From Exophiala sp. HKRS030 (taxonomy: Eukaryota > Ascomycota > Eurotiomycetes > Chaetothyriales > Herpotrichiellaceae), in contig JAHWDD010000001.1 of NCBI GenBank assembly GCA_023897205.1, positions 1,116,001 through 1,180,000 of the forward strand: 64,000 nucleotides of DNA. Reading direction: 5' to 3'. Position 1 is the first letter of the stretch, and every line of letters starts with the position of its first letter. The notes beneath the pieces were generated by a model. The model saw nothing but the letters and a program-made list of their open reading frames with translations. It was not told where the DNA came from and did not search any database. The position numbers and the translations under genes were made by a program. This document shows, piece by piece, positions 11,020 to 22,681 of this stretch.

Positions 11020-13393
11020 TTACGAGGGTGGCGGTCCCTTGCCTTGCCCTTGATGTTGGTCTAGCAGTAGATGAGGCTTGATGAAATCCTCGTCCAATTG
11101 TCTGAACCAAGCTGTATGATCGGCCGTCGCTCCACGCAAAAGATTGCGTATACTGCTGCTCGCTAACGGGCCATTTGAGGGGGTTGATGTTCCACCGGTC
11201 GTGGACCCTGCGACACCCATATCCCCGTCTGCGCCATTCTCGCCACCGTTGAGTATGATGTCTGGAGCAGACCTTGTCCGCGGGTCAGGCACGTAAGGAT
11301 CGCCATTGGCTCCTGCCAGAGGGGATGGCTTCCGTCTCGGCGCAGCAGGCGGAAGATCAAGATCTATGGCGTCTTCGTCATCATCGCTGGTAGACCCGCT
11401 ATTGTGATCAAGCAGCTTTCCTTGCTGAGCAGTAATCTCTCGCTCACGCTGACTGATAGTAGAGTTCTTGCGATGATTTCCGGCCCGTTTGGGCTTGTCA
11501 AAAGGAGGTGAGGCGCCGTTGCTGCTACTGTAACCTCTGTCCGAACGTGGACGGGAAGCCGAGCCATTTGCACGGCCCGACCGGCGATTAGGACTGTTCT
11601 CAATATAATCGAGACCAATGTTCGATGGTCTAGGATGGTGCCCGAAAGCAGCCCCCGATCGCTTGTAATAGGTGCCGCCATTGGCGGTCTCGATGTCGAA
11701 CTCGTCGTCTGAATCAATTTCTTCGACAACGCCCGTTCGAATTCCTAGAATCTCGAGCATGCGTGCTGTTGTGCCACCAAAAATGATGACGGTGAGCACC
11801 ACCACGACAAGAACTGTCGCACGAAGGGCTGGACCTTCGTTACCTTGGAGGCCGGCAGCCAGCGCGACGCCGACGGCACCGCGCAGACCAGCCCAGAAGA
11901 GCATGGCCTGATAGTGCCAAGGAAGCTCTTCAGCGACGTCTCGTCCCTTCCTCTTCGCGCGAAGGCGAATGATATAGTTGATTGCCTTGGACAGAGGGAA
12001 GACGGCTAGCCACCGTGCGGCACATATACCAACCACCGTGACTAGGATGAATAAAGGTTTGAAGACGAGGTCGGTCTCTGTGAATAAGGTGAGACCAAGA
12101 TAGATAAAGATGAAATTTTCGGACAGTTGTGCAAGGATCTGGAAGATAAACTTGGTGGTAAGCTGTGTTCGCCTCGACATGTTGTAATAGGCGTAATGCT
12201 TGAGTGTGATGCCACAAAATAAGAGGGACACAATGCCTGAAGACAAGTCAGCACCTAGCACCGCTGGTGTGGAAGTTGACGGTCCTTGCGACTCTTACCT
12301 GACATGTGCACGCCATTGGAGAAGAAATAGCTTGCATAGGCGATCAATACGACAAGACAGCTTTCAATTTTAGGAAACCTTCGAACGAGGGTGTATTTCA
12401 AGGTCAAAGCAGTGCCAACACCCACAATGACACCAATCAACAAGCTAGTGAAGAACACAAGTAAGAAGATGCCGATAGCTTCAAAGAGACTGATCACGTT
12501 CAGATTCCCCGATGCGCCCTCCCTATAGCGCTGTGCGGTCTCGAACAGAACGATAGCGATCGCGTCATTCAGAATAGATTCTCCGAAGATCACAGTATAC
12601 AGCTTCGGCTCGACTTTGTAGAGGTTGAAGATGGCCAGGATGGTGACGGGATCTGTAGCGGATAATGTCGCGCCCACGGAAATGGCTTCAACCCAGGTGA
12701 TGGTCAAGCCATCGAATGGGACTCTGGTCCACAGCCACAAAATCAGGCCGAGTGATACTGCTGAGATGAAGGTCCCAGCAAAGGCAAAAGTCAAGATTGT
12801 ACCGATGTTGCGGAAGAAATTGGCCTGCAATATGTCAGCGATGGGTGTCGATCGATTCTTCGTTCTTGTCTCTGACCTGATGTAACTCGTAACCCGAAGC
12901 CAAAATGATGGGTGGCAGTAACAGATTGAAGAAAAACTGATAGTCAAAGCTGACAGTATCTTGTATCGCATTTCCAGGTGTGATGCGTATAACCAGCCCA
13001 ACAACCATTCCTACCATCCATCAGTCAATGCGGACTCTTCTGCGCGCCGTGAATGTGCGCACCTGCAAATATAGATATTACAGTCTCATGAACTGCCTGA
13101 ATTCTCTTCTGCTGTAGCATGTAGCTTGTAAACAGAGCCGCAATGAGCAGCATGATCAGAATGAACAGCGCCCATGATGAGAATATCTCTTTCTGTCCGG
13201 CCTCAGAAGGCTCTGTGGAGGAAACGTCAGCGGTCACTCAGCAGAAGCGCCAGTCAAGTAAGGTCGCACCGTCCGGATCAATCTCTTCGGCTTGTCGACC
13301 TGCAAGGCATTAGTATCCTGTTGTTCTCCTTTCCAGGCATGTCTCTTTCTTACGGAGGAGGTTCAACGTTGCGCCAACTAAACTCGACGCCAT
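11020..13393 (-). CDS. nhx1: Endosomal/vacuolar Na+(K+)/H+ exchanger, NHX family
   Basis: Monovalent cation/proton antiporter (CPA1 family) controlling the pH of late endosomes and vacuoles. Six exons: 13393-13354, 13299-13270, 13212-13063, 13010-12877, 12824-12299 and 12236-11020, giving 698 aa. All introns are GT-AG and the reading phases close exactly. Conserved membrane signatures are FFNLLLPPIILASGYEL (amiloride-site helix), GATLSATDPVTILAI, FGESILNDAIAIVLF (transport ND pair) and FWAGLRGAVGVALA. About ten to twelve hydrophobic helices occupy residues 25-440. The remaining 250 residues are a hydrophilic, Ser-rich cytosolic tail. The first two exons are only 40 and 30 nt and encode a short variable N-terminus. 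Confidence 0.93.
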
Positions 13394-14276
13394 TTTGGCG
13401 CAGGTGGTGCAGCGATCATTCGACACTGTCAAACAGACTCAGCATGGCCGATCGACAAGAGTGAGGAGGGTGTCGAGTATGGAGTGTGGCCGCTGAAGAT
13501 AAAAGTACAATGCCGGTTTGGAGTTGAGAGACAGACTGCGATGTGTCCGATATCGAGATGTTGACTGGTACTTTAGAATTGGTCTAATTTGATCGATACC
13601 ACGGCGGGGCGAAGCGCAGTCTTGGGCCCAGCAATAATTGGGACGAATATCTGTACCTACAGGCACTTATCATTTAGGCTGTACGGCGTTCACTTAGGGT
13701 TGATTTAGTAGTCCCTACGGAGACATTGTACTCTACATCTAGGTACTCCCCCTCGACTCCGTACCTGATCTTAAACCACTTAGATAGCTGTTATGGACTA
13801 GGCCACATGCCATGCGTTGTTCGTTAAGTTGAACAGCCAGGCCAAGGATACTCATGACACGAAACTGTCCTTGATCAAAAGACCCCTTCTGCAATACTCC
13901 TTGTAGAGGCGCGGAGTACGTAGTAGGTACTGCGTAGTTAGGTGGTAAATACGCGTCGTCACCTATTTCATCCGTCAAAACCTCCTTATCAAAGAAATCA
14001 ACAGCCAGCTGATGGCTGTCTATCAAGTTCATGTTCAAACTAATTTAACATTGATGGACGATGTAGCATCTGAATTATCAACACACACATACAATCCATC
14101 TCACTCCAAGGTCTCGATTGTTCTGATGACTCTCATCCTACTCCTGAGAATGCTTGCCTGCTTCGACAGATCCCAACCAGCCGACCAGCCATGCTTTGGC
14201 AATAGCAACGGAACGCCTCGAATGTGTTTAATGCCAATGCGTTCCTCTCCAAAACATTGATGGTACAATAGTACAG
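13394..14276. other. Spacer upstream of NHX1, downstream of STH1
   Basis: It holds the NHX1 promoter and the STH1 3' UTR. An ACTCCGTA motif lies at 13756-13763 with partial copies at 13713 and 13912. No gene seen. Confidence 0.55.
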
Positions 14277-17200
14277 TTATTCCGTCCCACTTGCTGCACC
14301 GCTTGTAGTTCCATACCCGTTGCTACCACCACCTCCCAACGTCAACTTGAGCTTGGTAGTTCCCATGGGAGCGACCGATCCTCGAGGTGTCCCGGCGCTT
14401 GAACCTGCAGCAGTGGAATCGCCGTCTTGGCCCGATTTGTCACCGATGCTGGCAAGGCTGGGGTTGTTACCAATTTGCTTTGCAATTTCTTCGTTACAAT
14501 GATTCTAGAGAGGCATTAGTGGGCAGTAAGAAAACACGACATGGTGGTTAACTTACCTCAATAGCAATTGCATCATTATACAACATGCTTCCGTCTTCGT
14601 TGTACGTCTTGGCATTCCTCGCCAGGAGTGCAATGTCGTTACTGAAATCTTTGAGGGTCGAGTATTGGTGGTTGTTGATGCGCTTCTCGATCATATCCAT
14701 CGCGATGGGATCCTGAATGAAGTTGTAGTAGTCGGGGTACAGCTTCCTGGGCGGCAGTTCAAGGAAGGGCCCTATGATCAACCGAGTGGGTGCCTCGTCA
14801 TCGCTTTCGTCGTCTGATTGCTCTTCTGGGTCTGAGTCGGGGACTTCCAGTGCCTTGATCGATCCAAACACTGCCTTGAGGGCTTTTTGTAACGTACTTC
14901 GGTCTGAAGGACTGAGAATGTCGATCGCCTTGGGCTGTCTGCCCCGCTTGCGTTTCGTTGGTGGAGTCTCTTCTTCAATATCATCTCCTTTACGCTTTTG
15001 CCCTACTGATTTTCTTGGTCCTTTCTTCTTCGGTGGCGGTTCTTCTTCCTCTTCAGAGCTCTCTGGCTCAGGCTCCGGTGATGATGTGACACCTGCAGCG
15101 ACACGTTCACGTTTGGCTTTGTTATCACGTCTCTTCTTGATTCTGGCCGCTTTGCGGGCTGCAGCTTCTCCAATAGAGTCATCTGAGTCGTCAACAGCAG
15201 CGAGCCACTGCTCTTCTGTCAGGCCGTCGTCATATTTGACTTGAGTCTTGACTCGGGCTCCACGACCAGCATATTCTTCTACCTCTTCTTGGACAGGATT
15301 CTCCTCGGTCATGTAGATCTCTGGAAGTTCATCCTCGCCCATGAGACGCGGCAACGGCTTGCCAGGTCCGTATGGGTCGGTGGCTTCACGCTCTTTGTCC
15401 ATTTGCTTGAAGAGAACCAATTCCTCCTCACTGCGGGCCATAATTTCGTTAAGGTCGTCATCGTCCATCTCCTCTTGTTCTGCAGCCTGCTCCGCAGCCT
15501 CCGCCGATTCGAGAAGAGTTTTCAAAAATGCATCCCGTTCTTCGGCTGTAGATTTGTTGTCGAACTTACCAGCTTGAATGACCTTGCCATCCATATCGAG
15601 TTTGAACTGGGCGCGTTCTAGAATCTTCTCTTCGACTGAGTTAGAGGTGATGAGACGCAGAATTTTGACTTCGTTCTTCTGTCCTATACGATGCGCACGA
15701 TCTTGAGCTTGCAAATCCTGGTGGGGATTCCAGTCAGAATCGTAAATGATGACCGTATCTGCAGTCTGAAGATTGAGACCGAGACCACCTGCACGAGTGG
15801 AGAGCAGGAAGCAGAAGTATGGAGATCCCGGCTCGTTGAAGACGCGCAGCAAATCCGAGCGATCTTCTGCTTTTGTAGCTCCGTCAAGTCGTAGATACTT
15901 AATACCACGAAGACGTAGAAAATCTTCCATGATGTTCATAATCTGTGTCATCTGGAAAAACATGAGAACACGATGTCCAGTGGCGTAAAATTTGGGCAAA
16001 ATCCGATCGAGAAGCTCGAATTTGCCTGCTGTACGCCAGATGGAATCATTGGTGCCACGGCTGGGATTCATCTGGTCCTCGACTGGTTCAAAGACGTAGG
16101 GGTGATTGCACAATTTCCTCAGCTGCATCAACATATTGCTGAGACCACGCATGCTTGTCTTGCCACCCTTGCCATCGGCAATGACAAGTTTATTGTGTGT
16201 CATCAACTGCACATTCAACCTGTTCTGTAGTGCCGAGAAACGACATTTGATGACGCGCTCTTGCTTGTCGGGTAGATCCTTTTCCACGTCCTTCTTCAGT
16301 CGACGTAGGAGGAATGGTCGCAAAACTTTGTGCAGACGACGAATGATCAAAAGTGACTCTTCTTCAGAGAGTTCCATCTTGTCCTGGCCACCAGTATTGG
16401 CGAAAGGAGTATTGAACCACTCATCGAATGATTTGACGGACTTGAAGATGGTGGGAAGGACGAAGTTGAGAAGAGCCCACAGCTCGGGCAAATTGTTTTG
16501 CAACGGCGTACCAGTCAGAATCAGACGGTAGCGTGTAGTGTAATATTGAGTGATGGTACTGCTGAGTTTCGATTGTGCATTCTTCATGCGGTGACCTTCG
16601 TCGACTATCATGTGTACCCACTTGATCTTACTTAAAATCGGTCGGTCCTTGATGATGTATTCGTAGGTCGTCAGAAGCACCTGAAAGTTGCCTTGTCGAA
16701 TGCTTGCCTGTTGAGCCTTTCTGGAAGTGGGAGGACCTTTGTACACAATCCGCCTGACTGAAGGGGCCCATTTCTCGAATTCGAGGTTCCAATTAGTTAA
16801 GGTGCTGAGAGGTACGATGACCAGAAATGGGCCGACTTGCTTCTTCTTCTCGATGAGGTATGTGACCAAGCTGATGGTTTGAATTGTCTTTCCGAGACCC
16901 ATTTCATCTGCCAAAATACCGTTCAAGTTGTTGTTGAACAGCGAAATCATCCATTGGAGACCCTTCAATTGGTATTCTTTCAGGGTTCCTCCAACGAGGA
17001 TCGAGGGCTGGACTGTGACTTCTTCCTTGATACGATGGGCAACGGCATAGTAGTCGACCTTTCCACCGCCTTCGTCGTCAGATCCATCTTCGTCTTCCTC
17101 CTCGTCCTCATAGTCATCTTGGCCCCATTTCTCTGCAGTGCTGCGTTGCTGCTGTCTGACTGAAGCTGCCAGTTGTTTCAAGAAACCATCAGTCTGCTTC

Positions 17201-18696
17201 AGAAGATGTGTGATACGTGAATCCTTGGCTTGCCCAAGTAGTTTTAGATAGGTTTCTTCGTCATTGGCCTTCAGAGCCTGCAACCGCTGCTTGGCTGTTC
17301 GCTCAATCCGCTTCTGCTCTTCACGCTCCATATGCTGGTGATGTGCTACCATCATGCGGCCAAGTTTCTGAACACGACCACGCTGGCTGGTGGCGTTGGC
17401 GCGAAGATCTTGACCATGAGCGATAATGGATTGCAAGTGATTAGACTGTCTCGTCTTCTCCTTGTTCTCTCTTGCATCTCGTTGTTGCTTCTCAAGCTTC
17501 TCGGTGATCCGAGCCTCGCGCAGTGATTGTTTCTTCATCCTACGATGCATAGATCGATTGGCCGTCATGGCTAGATTATCGTAATAATACAGATCTTGTT
17601 GGAGTTCCCGGCGGAGATCACGTTGTTTCTGTGCCAAACTCAGTTTCTTGAATTCAATCAATGCCTTGATCTTGAGGCTGTCGTCAGCTTGCGGCTCGGC
17701 TGATTTACTTGTATCCCATGTCGCAATATTTGCGACCTGGGTGGCAAGTTCAGCTTTGCGAGCCTGAATCCGATTGTAGAGAAGACGCTCTTGTTCCTCT
17801 CGCAGTTGCTCGATATCGATTCCAATAGGCATGATGCTTGGGATCCTTTGTCGTTTGGACCGCTGTGCATGATCTGAAAAGCTAATCATCTTGGTAAGAA
17901 GGTCATAAGGAGATTGAGAAGTCTCAAAGTAAGACTTGGTTTGGACGAGCTCTTTGGTGGCACCGTCCTTCTGGCTGACAGGAGCCTTTGCAGTCTTGTC
18001 ATTGGTTGAGCCACTATCGGATAGGTTGGGTTGTTGTTGTTGCTGTGGTTTATGAGCCGGAAACAACTGCTGTTGAAGCTTTGGAGGAAGCGGCATGTTT
18101 TTCGATAGCATCTTAAATGCGTAAATCTGTGTTCGCAAGAGGTTCAGCTGCTCAGGAGAAAATGTGCCATTCATCTGAGCTGCAACGCGTTGGGCTTGCG
18201 TTGCCGCTGTTTGAGCACTATTGGATGTAGTCGCAGGCTGAGTAGGTGTTGAGGAAGCACCATTGACTGGTTGACTAGCGTTAGATGTCGGGACATTGGC
18301 AGTGCCATTCATCGGTGCCACATTTGAATTGCCATTTGTTTGCTGTCCATTTTGCTGACCCTGTTGTTGCCGGGCTTGAAGTTGCTGTTGTTTTTGCGCC
18401 TGCTGCATTGCCGCCATCTTTCGATAGTTCTGTTGTTGCTGAACAGCGGTAAGGAAGCGGTGGGCTTTGAGGTACTCAGGATCATTTTCGGGGACATTTT
18501 GGGCCTTCATGCGCTGAAATTTCTGCGACGTGTCAGTGAGGTGGCAACCAAAAACGCGTCTACATGTGGTGTGGTCTTTATCTACACTCCTGGTGTTGCT
18601 TACCTGGTACACCTCTTGGACTTGGGCTTGCGAAAGGTTCTGAGGGAGAGCGGTGCCGTGCGACTGCATATTTGGCGCAGACTGGACCGAAGCCAT
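14277..18696 (-). CDS. sth1: SNF2-family remodeller ATPase with bromodomain (STH1/SNF2)
   Basis: ATP-dependent DNA translocase, the motor of the RSC/SWI-SNF complex. Exons 18696-18604, 18522-14557 and 14504-14277 give 1428 aa. Domains in order: QLQ (about 150-187, FSPEQLNLLRTQI), HSA (about 310-390, basic coiled region that binds actin-related proteins), SNF2 ATPase with Walker A DEMGLGKT (about 565) and DEGH box (about 672), helicase C with HRIGQ, an acidic SnAC-like stretch, and a bromodomain (about 1260-1370, ending NAKTYNEDGSMLYNDAIAIE). The C-tail is Gly/Ser-rich. Intron 1 (18603-18523) is 81 nt, a multiple of three and free of in-frame stops, so its retention would keep the frame. Glutamine runs occur near the N-terminus. 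STH1 versus SNF2 cannot be settled here. Confidence 0.93.
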
Positions 18697-19487
18697 GGTG
18701 AAGGGGGTAGGGACCGTTGACTTCGGGAAACCTCAGTCAAGGCAATCAGATTGCGTCTTTATAGGACATCAACAATATTCAATCTAACGTTGCTGGGGAT
18801 CGATTGGCGGGAATGGGGTTCAGCCTTGTATGTATGGATGAACTTGGCGCCGTCCTGTGATGGAAATACTCCTGGTGAAGTGACTGGAGATACGCAGTTG
18901 AGGTGAGGTGGCCAAAGGAGGGGACGAAGAGTGGGTGGCCGGTCTTTGGCGCACTCCTCAAATTAGTCAGTGACCGAGTACGGTTTCGTGACGATGAACA
19001 GTGATGAATGCGACGCGTTGATGATGATTTTCGAAGCTGAGAGGGGCTTCACGTTCGGTTCGGAAATGGAGGCAGTGACACGGTAAAGATTCGCAAGTTG
19101 CGGCCATTCAAACAGCGGAACGCCAAGCCGATGTCTTTTGCCGCTTTAAAGTCACGTGATTTTCTTGGTTTTGCGCAACTCCGTCTCCAGCTACGTCTGC
19201 ATATTCCATATGCTGTTTGATACTACTGTATAGACAGATACTGGGGCACGTCTTGCCAGAATTGATCCTAGGTTAAGAATGCTGTGTTGAGCTTGGGAAG
19301 TCATCACTTATATGTTTGGGAGCAATACACCACTTAGTGCCTCTTGTACATAAAACTCCATCCATGATACGGCACCTCCTATTCCATGTGCTTTGCAGAA
19401 TCCTGTGCATCCAACCAACACCATACTGCCGGTGCTACCCAAAATCTTCCAATTCATTAACAGCAAAGTTTATCTCAGGTCCCTCTT
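18697..19487. other. STH1 promoter and BAR-gene 3' region
   Basis: It carries a palindromic TCACGTGA at 19152-19159. Bases 19435-19508 also show a coding-like frame that overlaps and continues past the BAR gene stop; see findings. Confidence 0.55.
19152..19159. promoter_or_regulatory. TCACGTGA element upstream of STH1
   Basis: Perfect E-box palindrome 456 bp upstream of the STH1 ATG. CACGTG is the core bound by bHLH factors such as Cbf1; binding here is inferred. Confidence 0.4.
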
Positions 19488-20874
19488 CTACGTCAGAAGA
19501 GTTCGCTTGGCAGGTACTGGAGGTGGAGGGGGCTTCTTTGCACGAGATGGTGGTGGCGGAGGGGGTCCGCTGCTCTTTTTGAGCGGAGTGAATGAGCCAC
19601 TTCCATGCGATGTAGCAGGCGAGACTGATTGTTCTCCATAGCCATGGTCAGGACTGCTGTTTGTATAAGAGCCCGAATCGTCCGCAAAGACATCTTGTTC
19701 TTCAACGTTTCGGAGTTGTGAACGTGCCGTTCGAATCATCAGGGAATCGCTTGGAACCCGTGTAATGCGGGCCATGTTGGCAGGAGACAAATCTCGCCCA
19801 CCATCGTATGTAGTTGATCTATTAAAAGCCGGACGTGGCGAGTGGTCATACAACTGTTCGCCGTAACGAGCTGTTTGAGAGCGGCTTGACTTAATGGATG
19901 GCCGTACTTCAACAACGGGAGTCATTTCCTCAGCCGGTTCCAAGTATTGGGTATAAGAGCGGACCGTGTTGGAGCGGGACCGAGCATTAGGACGGGAACC
20001 TCTGTATTGTTGCGATCTGTGCGACAATGTCAGTAGGCGGGCTTAAAGGAGAAATCATGTACCTACCTCGCCGGCCACTCGTTTTTCAATTGCAACAATG
20101 CTTCTCTGCACTTGTCGTGGTATGCCAATTCAGCGTCAAGGAAGGCTGCTAGATCTGAAACACATTCAGGATCGGATTCACGGATTTCCTCCATTCTTCG
20201 TTGGACATCATCTGCGGACTCTTCGTATTTCGCCTTCTGGGTCCGCAGTTCTTCTTCAACTCGGAAATCCTCCTTCTTCGCTTTTTGCATCTTCGCTAAC
20301 GATGTGTCATATGCAAGCCTCCTTGTCTCGAGCCGCTTGCGAGCAGCCTGGAATTCTTTCATCTGAACTTGTGACCTTTCTAGGGACTCTAGCCATGAGT
20401 TCGTCGCAGCTATGATGTATGTTTCTTGCGCGCGAGCCAATCTCTCCTGAGTCCGGCCAAACACTTTGTAACTGTCAGCGTCATTCCGAGGCCAATGTCG
20501 AGGTACACTCACTGGTGAGCGATTGTCCATAATCGGAATCAGGCTCAAAATCCTCTCCATGCGCTATCATGGTTCCTCCCAGGTAGGTGATTGGTAGCGT
20601 TTTCTCCTTGCCCTCTACTTCAGATCTTTTAGAGATTGCCTTTACATATCCGGTCATGGATTTCTGCATCTTCTCCAGACCTAAATACCACAGGTTAGTT
20701 TCTCGTCTCCTAGCGCAAATCTGTCGTAACAACGCGGTGTTGCTCACCTTCCTGGCGCAGGCCCATCTCTATTTCCAGCGCTTTGAAATCGTCGGACACA
20801 TTAGTCTTGACTTCTCCTCCCATGCGCTCTCCAGCCCATTGTTTGAAACGATCCAGCTTCTTGTTCACATTCAT
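19488..20874 (-). CDS. BAR-domain protein with proline-rich tail
   Basis: Predicted membrane-curvature-sensing protein of endocytosis or actin patches. Exons 20874-20748, 20680-20513, 20463-20067 and 20016-19488 give 406 aa. Residues 1 to about 230 form a helical BAR domain beginning MNVNKKLDRFKQWAGERMGG, with coiled-coil heptads (ARKRLETRRLAYDTSLAKMQ) and the end motif AFLDAELAYHDKCREALLQL. The rest is Ser/Arg-rich and disordered, ending in PPPPPPSRAKKPPPPPVPAKR, a likely SH3-binding site. No SH3 domain is visible, so it may need a partner carrying one. The family is widespread in moulds, often annotated as 'SH3 domain signalling protein'. The C-terminus may be longer (see findings). Confidence 0.85.
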
Positions 20875-21806
20875 GGTTGCGATGGTGTCGCGTCAAGGTT
20901 GATAGTAATGTGGTGGTGGTGGGGATAAAGGAACGAGAAGAGCGAAGGATACTCTGATAATATGATGATACAACGATAAATTATGCAGACGAGAATTGTG
21001 CTGCGCGGTGAGCGAGTGCGTGAGAGCGAACGGAGACTCCGGCTGATCTGACCCCTCGCGGTCTTTTAACTGGAATGCGGCGGCACAAGGGCTGAACAAG
21101 CGACCAAAAGAAAGTCAGGCGAGCCGGAGGGAGCAGCGCCAGGGTAGAAGTTGATTTAAAACGAGTGTCTGCGCTTACAGGCCTAAACATGGAAGAAGAC
21201 GGACTCCTCCAACAAAACGAGCCACAGGCCGTTGAAGAAACAGCTTTAGATAACGCTGGAAGCGGCGATCGTGACGCGCAACCTTCGTCCATTAGGGTCC
21301 AACCGCCAGTGGTTCGTGCCTCTTACCCCTGACTTCAAACCCTTGTGGTGCTTGTGTCTCTGAGACAAAACCCACGCCAAACACGCTGAGCCGCCACCAG
21401 AATGGCAAAGTCTGGACTGCCATATTTTACTTGACGTCGATTGGCAGTGTTCCTGCCGAGCACTATTTTCATTGCTCGACAGTCCGCATGGCGCCACGAG
21501 TCTTCAACGAAATTACGACACCCAGAGATCGGTCACTTTTGGATTGCATCTAACTACGGATTTGATGATTTTTTGGCTATGTCTGCCTCCACAAACAGTG
21601 TCAATGGAAAAGACGTATTGATGAAACTTGGTATCATTCCACTCAAAATCTCGGCATTCATGAGCTTCGTCTTTCCGATAGATTTTTCCACGCGCTGGCC
21701 TCCTACTTGCCAGATTCTTTGACCTCCTTTCAAGACTATGTTGCAAGTCGCCAGGTGACCATAATACAATGACGCCGAATTCCGCACCCCCATGCAATCG
21801 TCACGT
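20875..21806. other. Spacer with a possible small plus-strand gene
   Basis: It includes the BAR-gene promoter and the uL2 3' UTR. A two-exon frame starting at ATG 21189 could encode about 95 residues (see findings). Nothing else recognised. Confidence 0.4.
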
Positions 21807-22681
21807 TTAGTCCTTCGTCTTCTGGGTACCACGGAGCAGACCAGTTCTTCTGGCGGCAATGAGACCAGCCTTTTGACCTTGTGCAGCGTATCTGGAGATG
21901 GTTGAGGCTTTACCAATGTGCTGATGGTTACCACCACCGTGAGGATGGTCGACGGGGTTCATGGCAACACCACGAGTCTTGGGCCAGGAGTTTCGCTTGA
22001 CAGCGAACTTGTGCTTCGCGCGAGATGCCTCTGTGGGTATATTGTTAGCAATCGTGGTGTAGTGGAAATTTTTTCAGAACCACATACTCAGCATTGGCTT
22101 GTCTGTTCGTCCACCTCCTGCAACGATACCAATCATGCCTCTGGCCGAGCTGAGAATGACCTTCTTCGCACCACTGGGCAGCTTGACACGGGTCTTGCCC
22201 TCATCTGGGTTGTGTCCAATAACGGTAACATAGTTGCCAGATGTTCGGCCCAAAGCACCGCGGTCACCGATCTTCTCTTCGACGTTGGAGACAACCGTAC
22301 CCTCGGGAACTTGACCAAGAGGCAGGACGTTACCAATGCTCAGCGATGCGTTCTTTCCGGCGTAGATGAATTGTCCAGTGTAGAGGCCTTCGTTTGCGAT
22401 GAATGTCTCGGCTCGCTTCTTGAAGCTGTAAGGATCGCGGAATTCTACCTTGGCGAGAGGTGCGCCTCGGCCGGGGTCGTGGATGATATCCTTCACGATA
22501 CCTCGCACATAACCATGTCTTTCACTGTAGTCGAGAGTTCGGAACTTGGCTGGGGCCTTGTTGAGGCGAGTGTGAGCGGCTGGAAATACGAGGTTAGTGA
22601 GAGATCGAATGAAGGGAAGTGCGACGACGAACTGAAAATGCTCCCACGGCCTTTTCGCTGGTTGCGGATAACTCGACCCAT
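21807..22681 (-). CDS. rpl2: 60S ribosomal protein uL2 (Rpl2/L8)
   Basis: Large-subunit protein at the peptidyl transferase centre. Coding exons 22681-22633, 22579-22088 and 22030-21807 give 254 aa, identical in length to yeast Rpl2. The N-terminus [16 protein letters not shown] continues after intron 1 with [14 protein letters not shown]. The hallmark [20 protein letters not shown] loop is near the C-terminus. Intron 1 uses the unusual donor GTTCGT. A further 48-nt intron (22730-22683) with a good donor, CTGAC branch point and CAG acceptor sits one base before the ATG, so the 5' UTR is spliced too, as is common for ribosomal protein genes. Confidence 0.97.
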
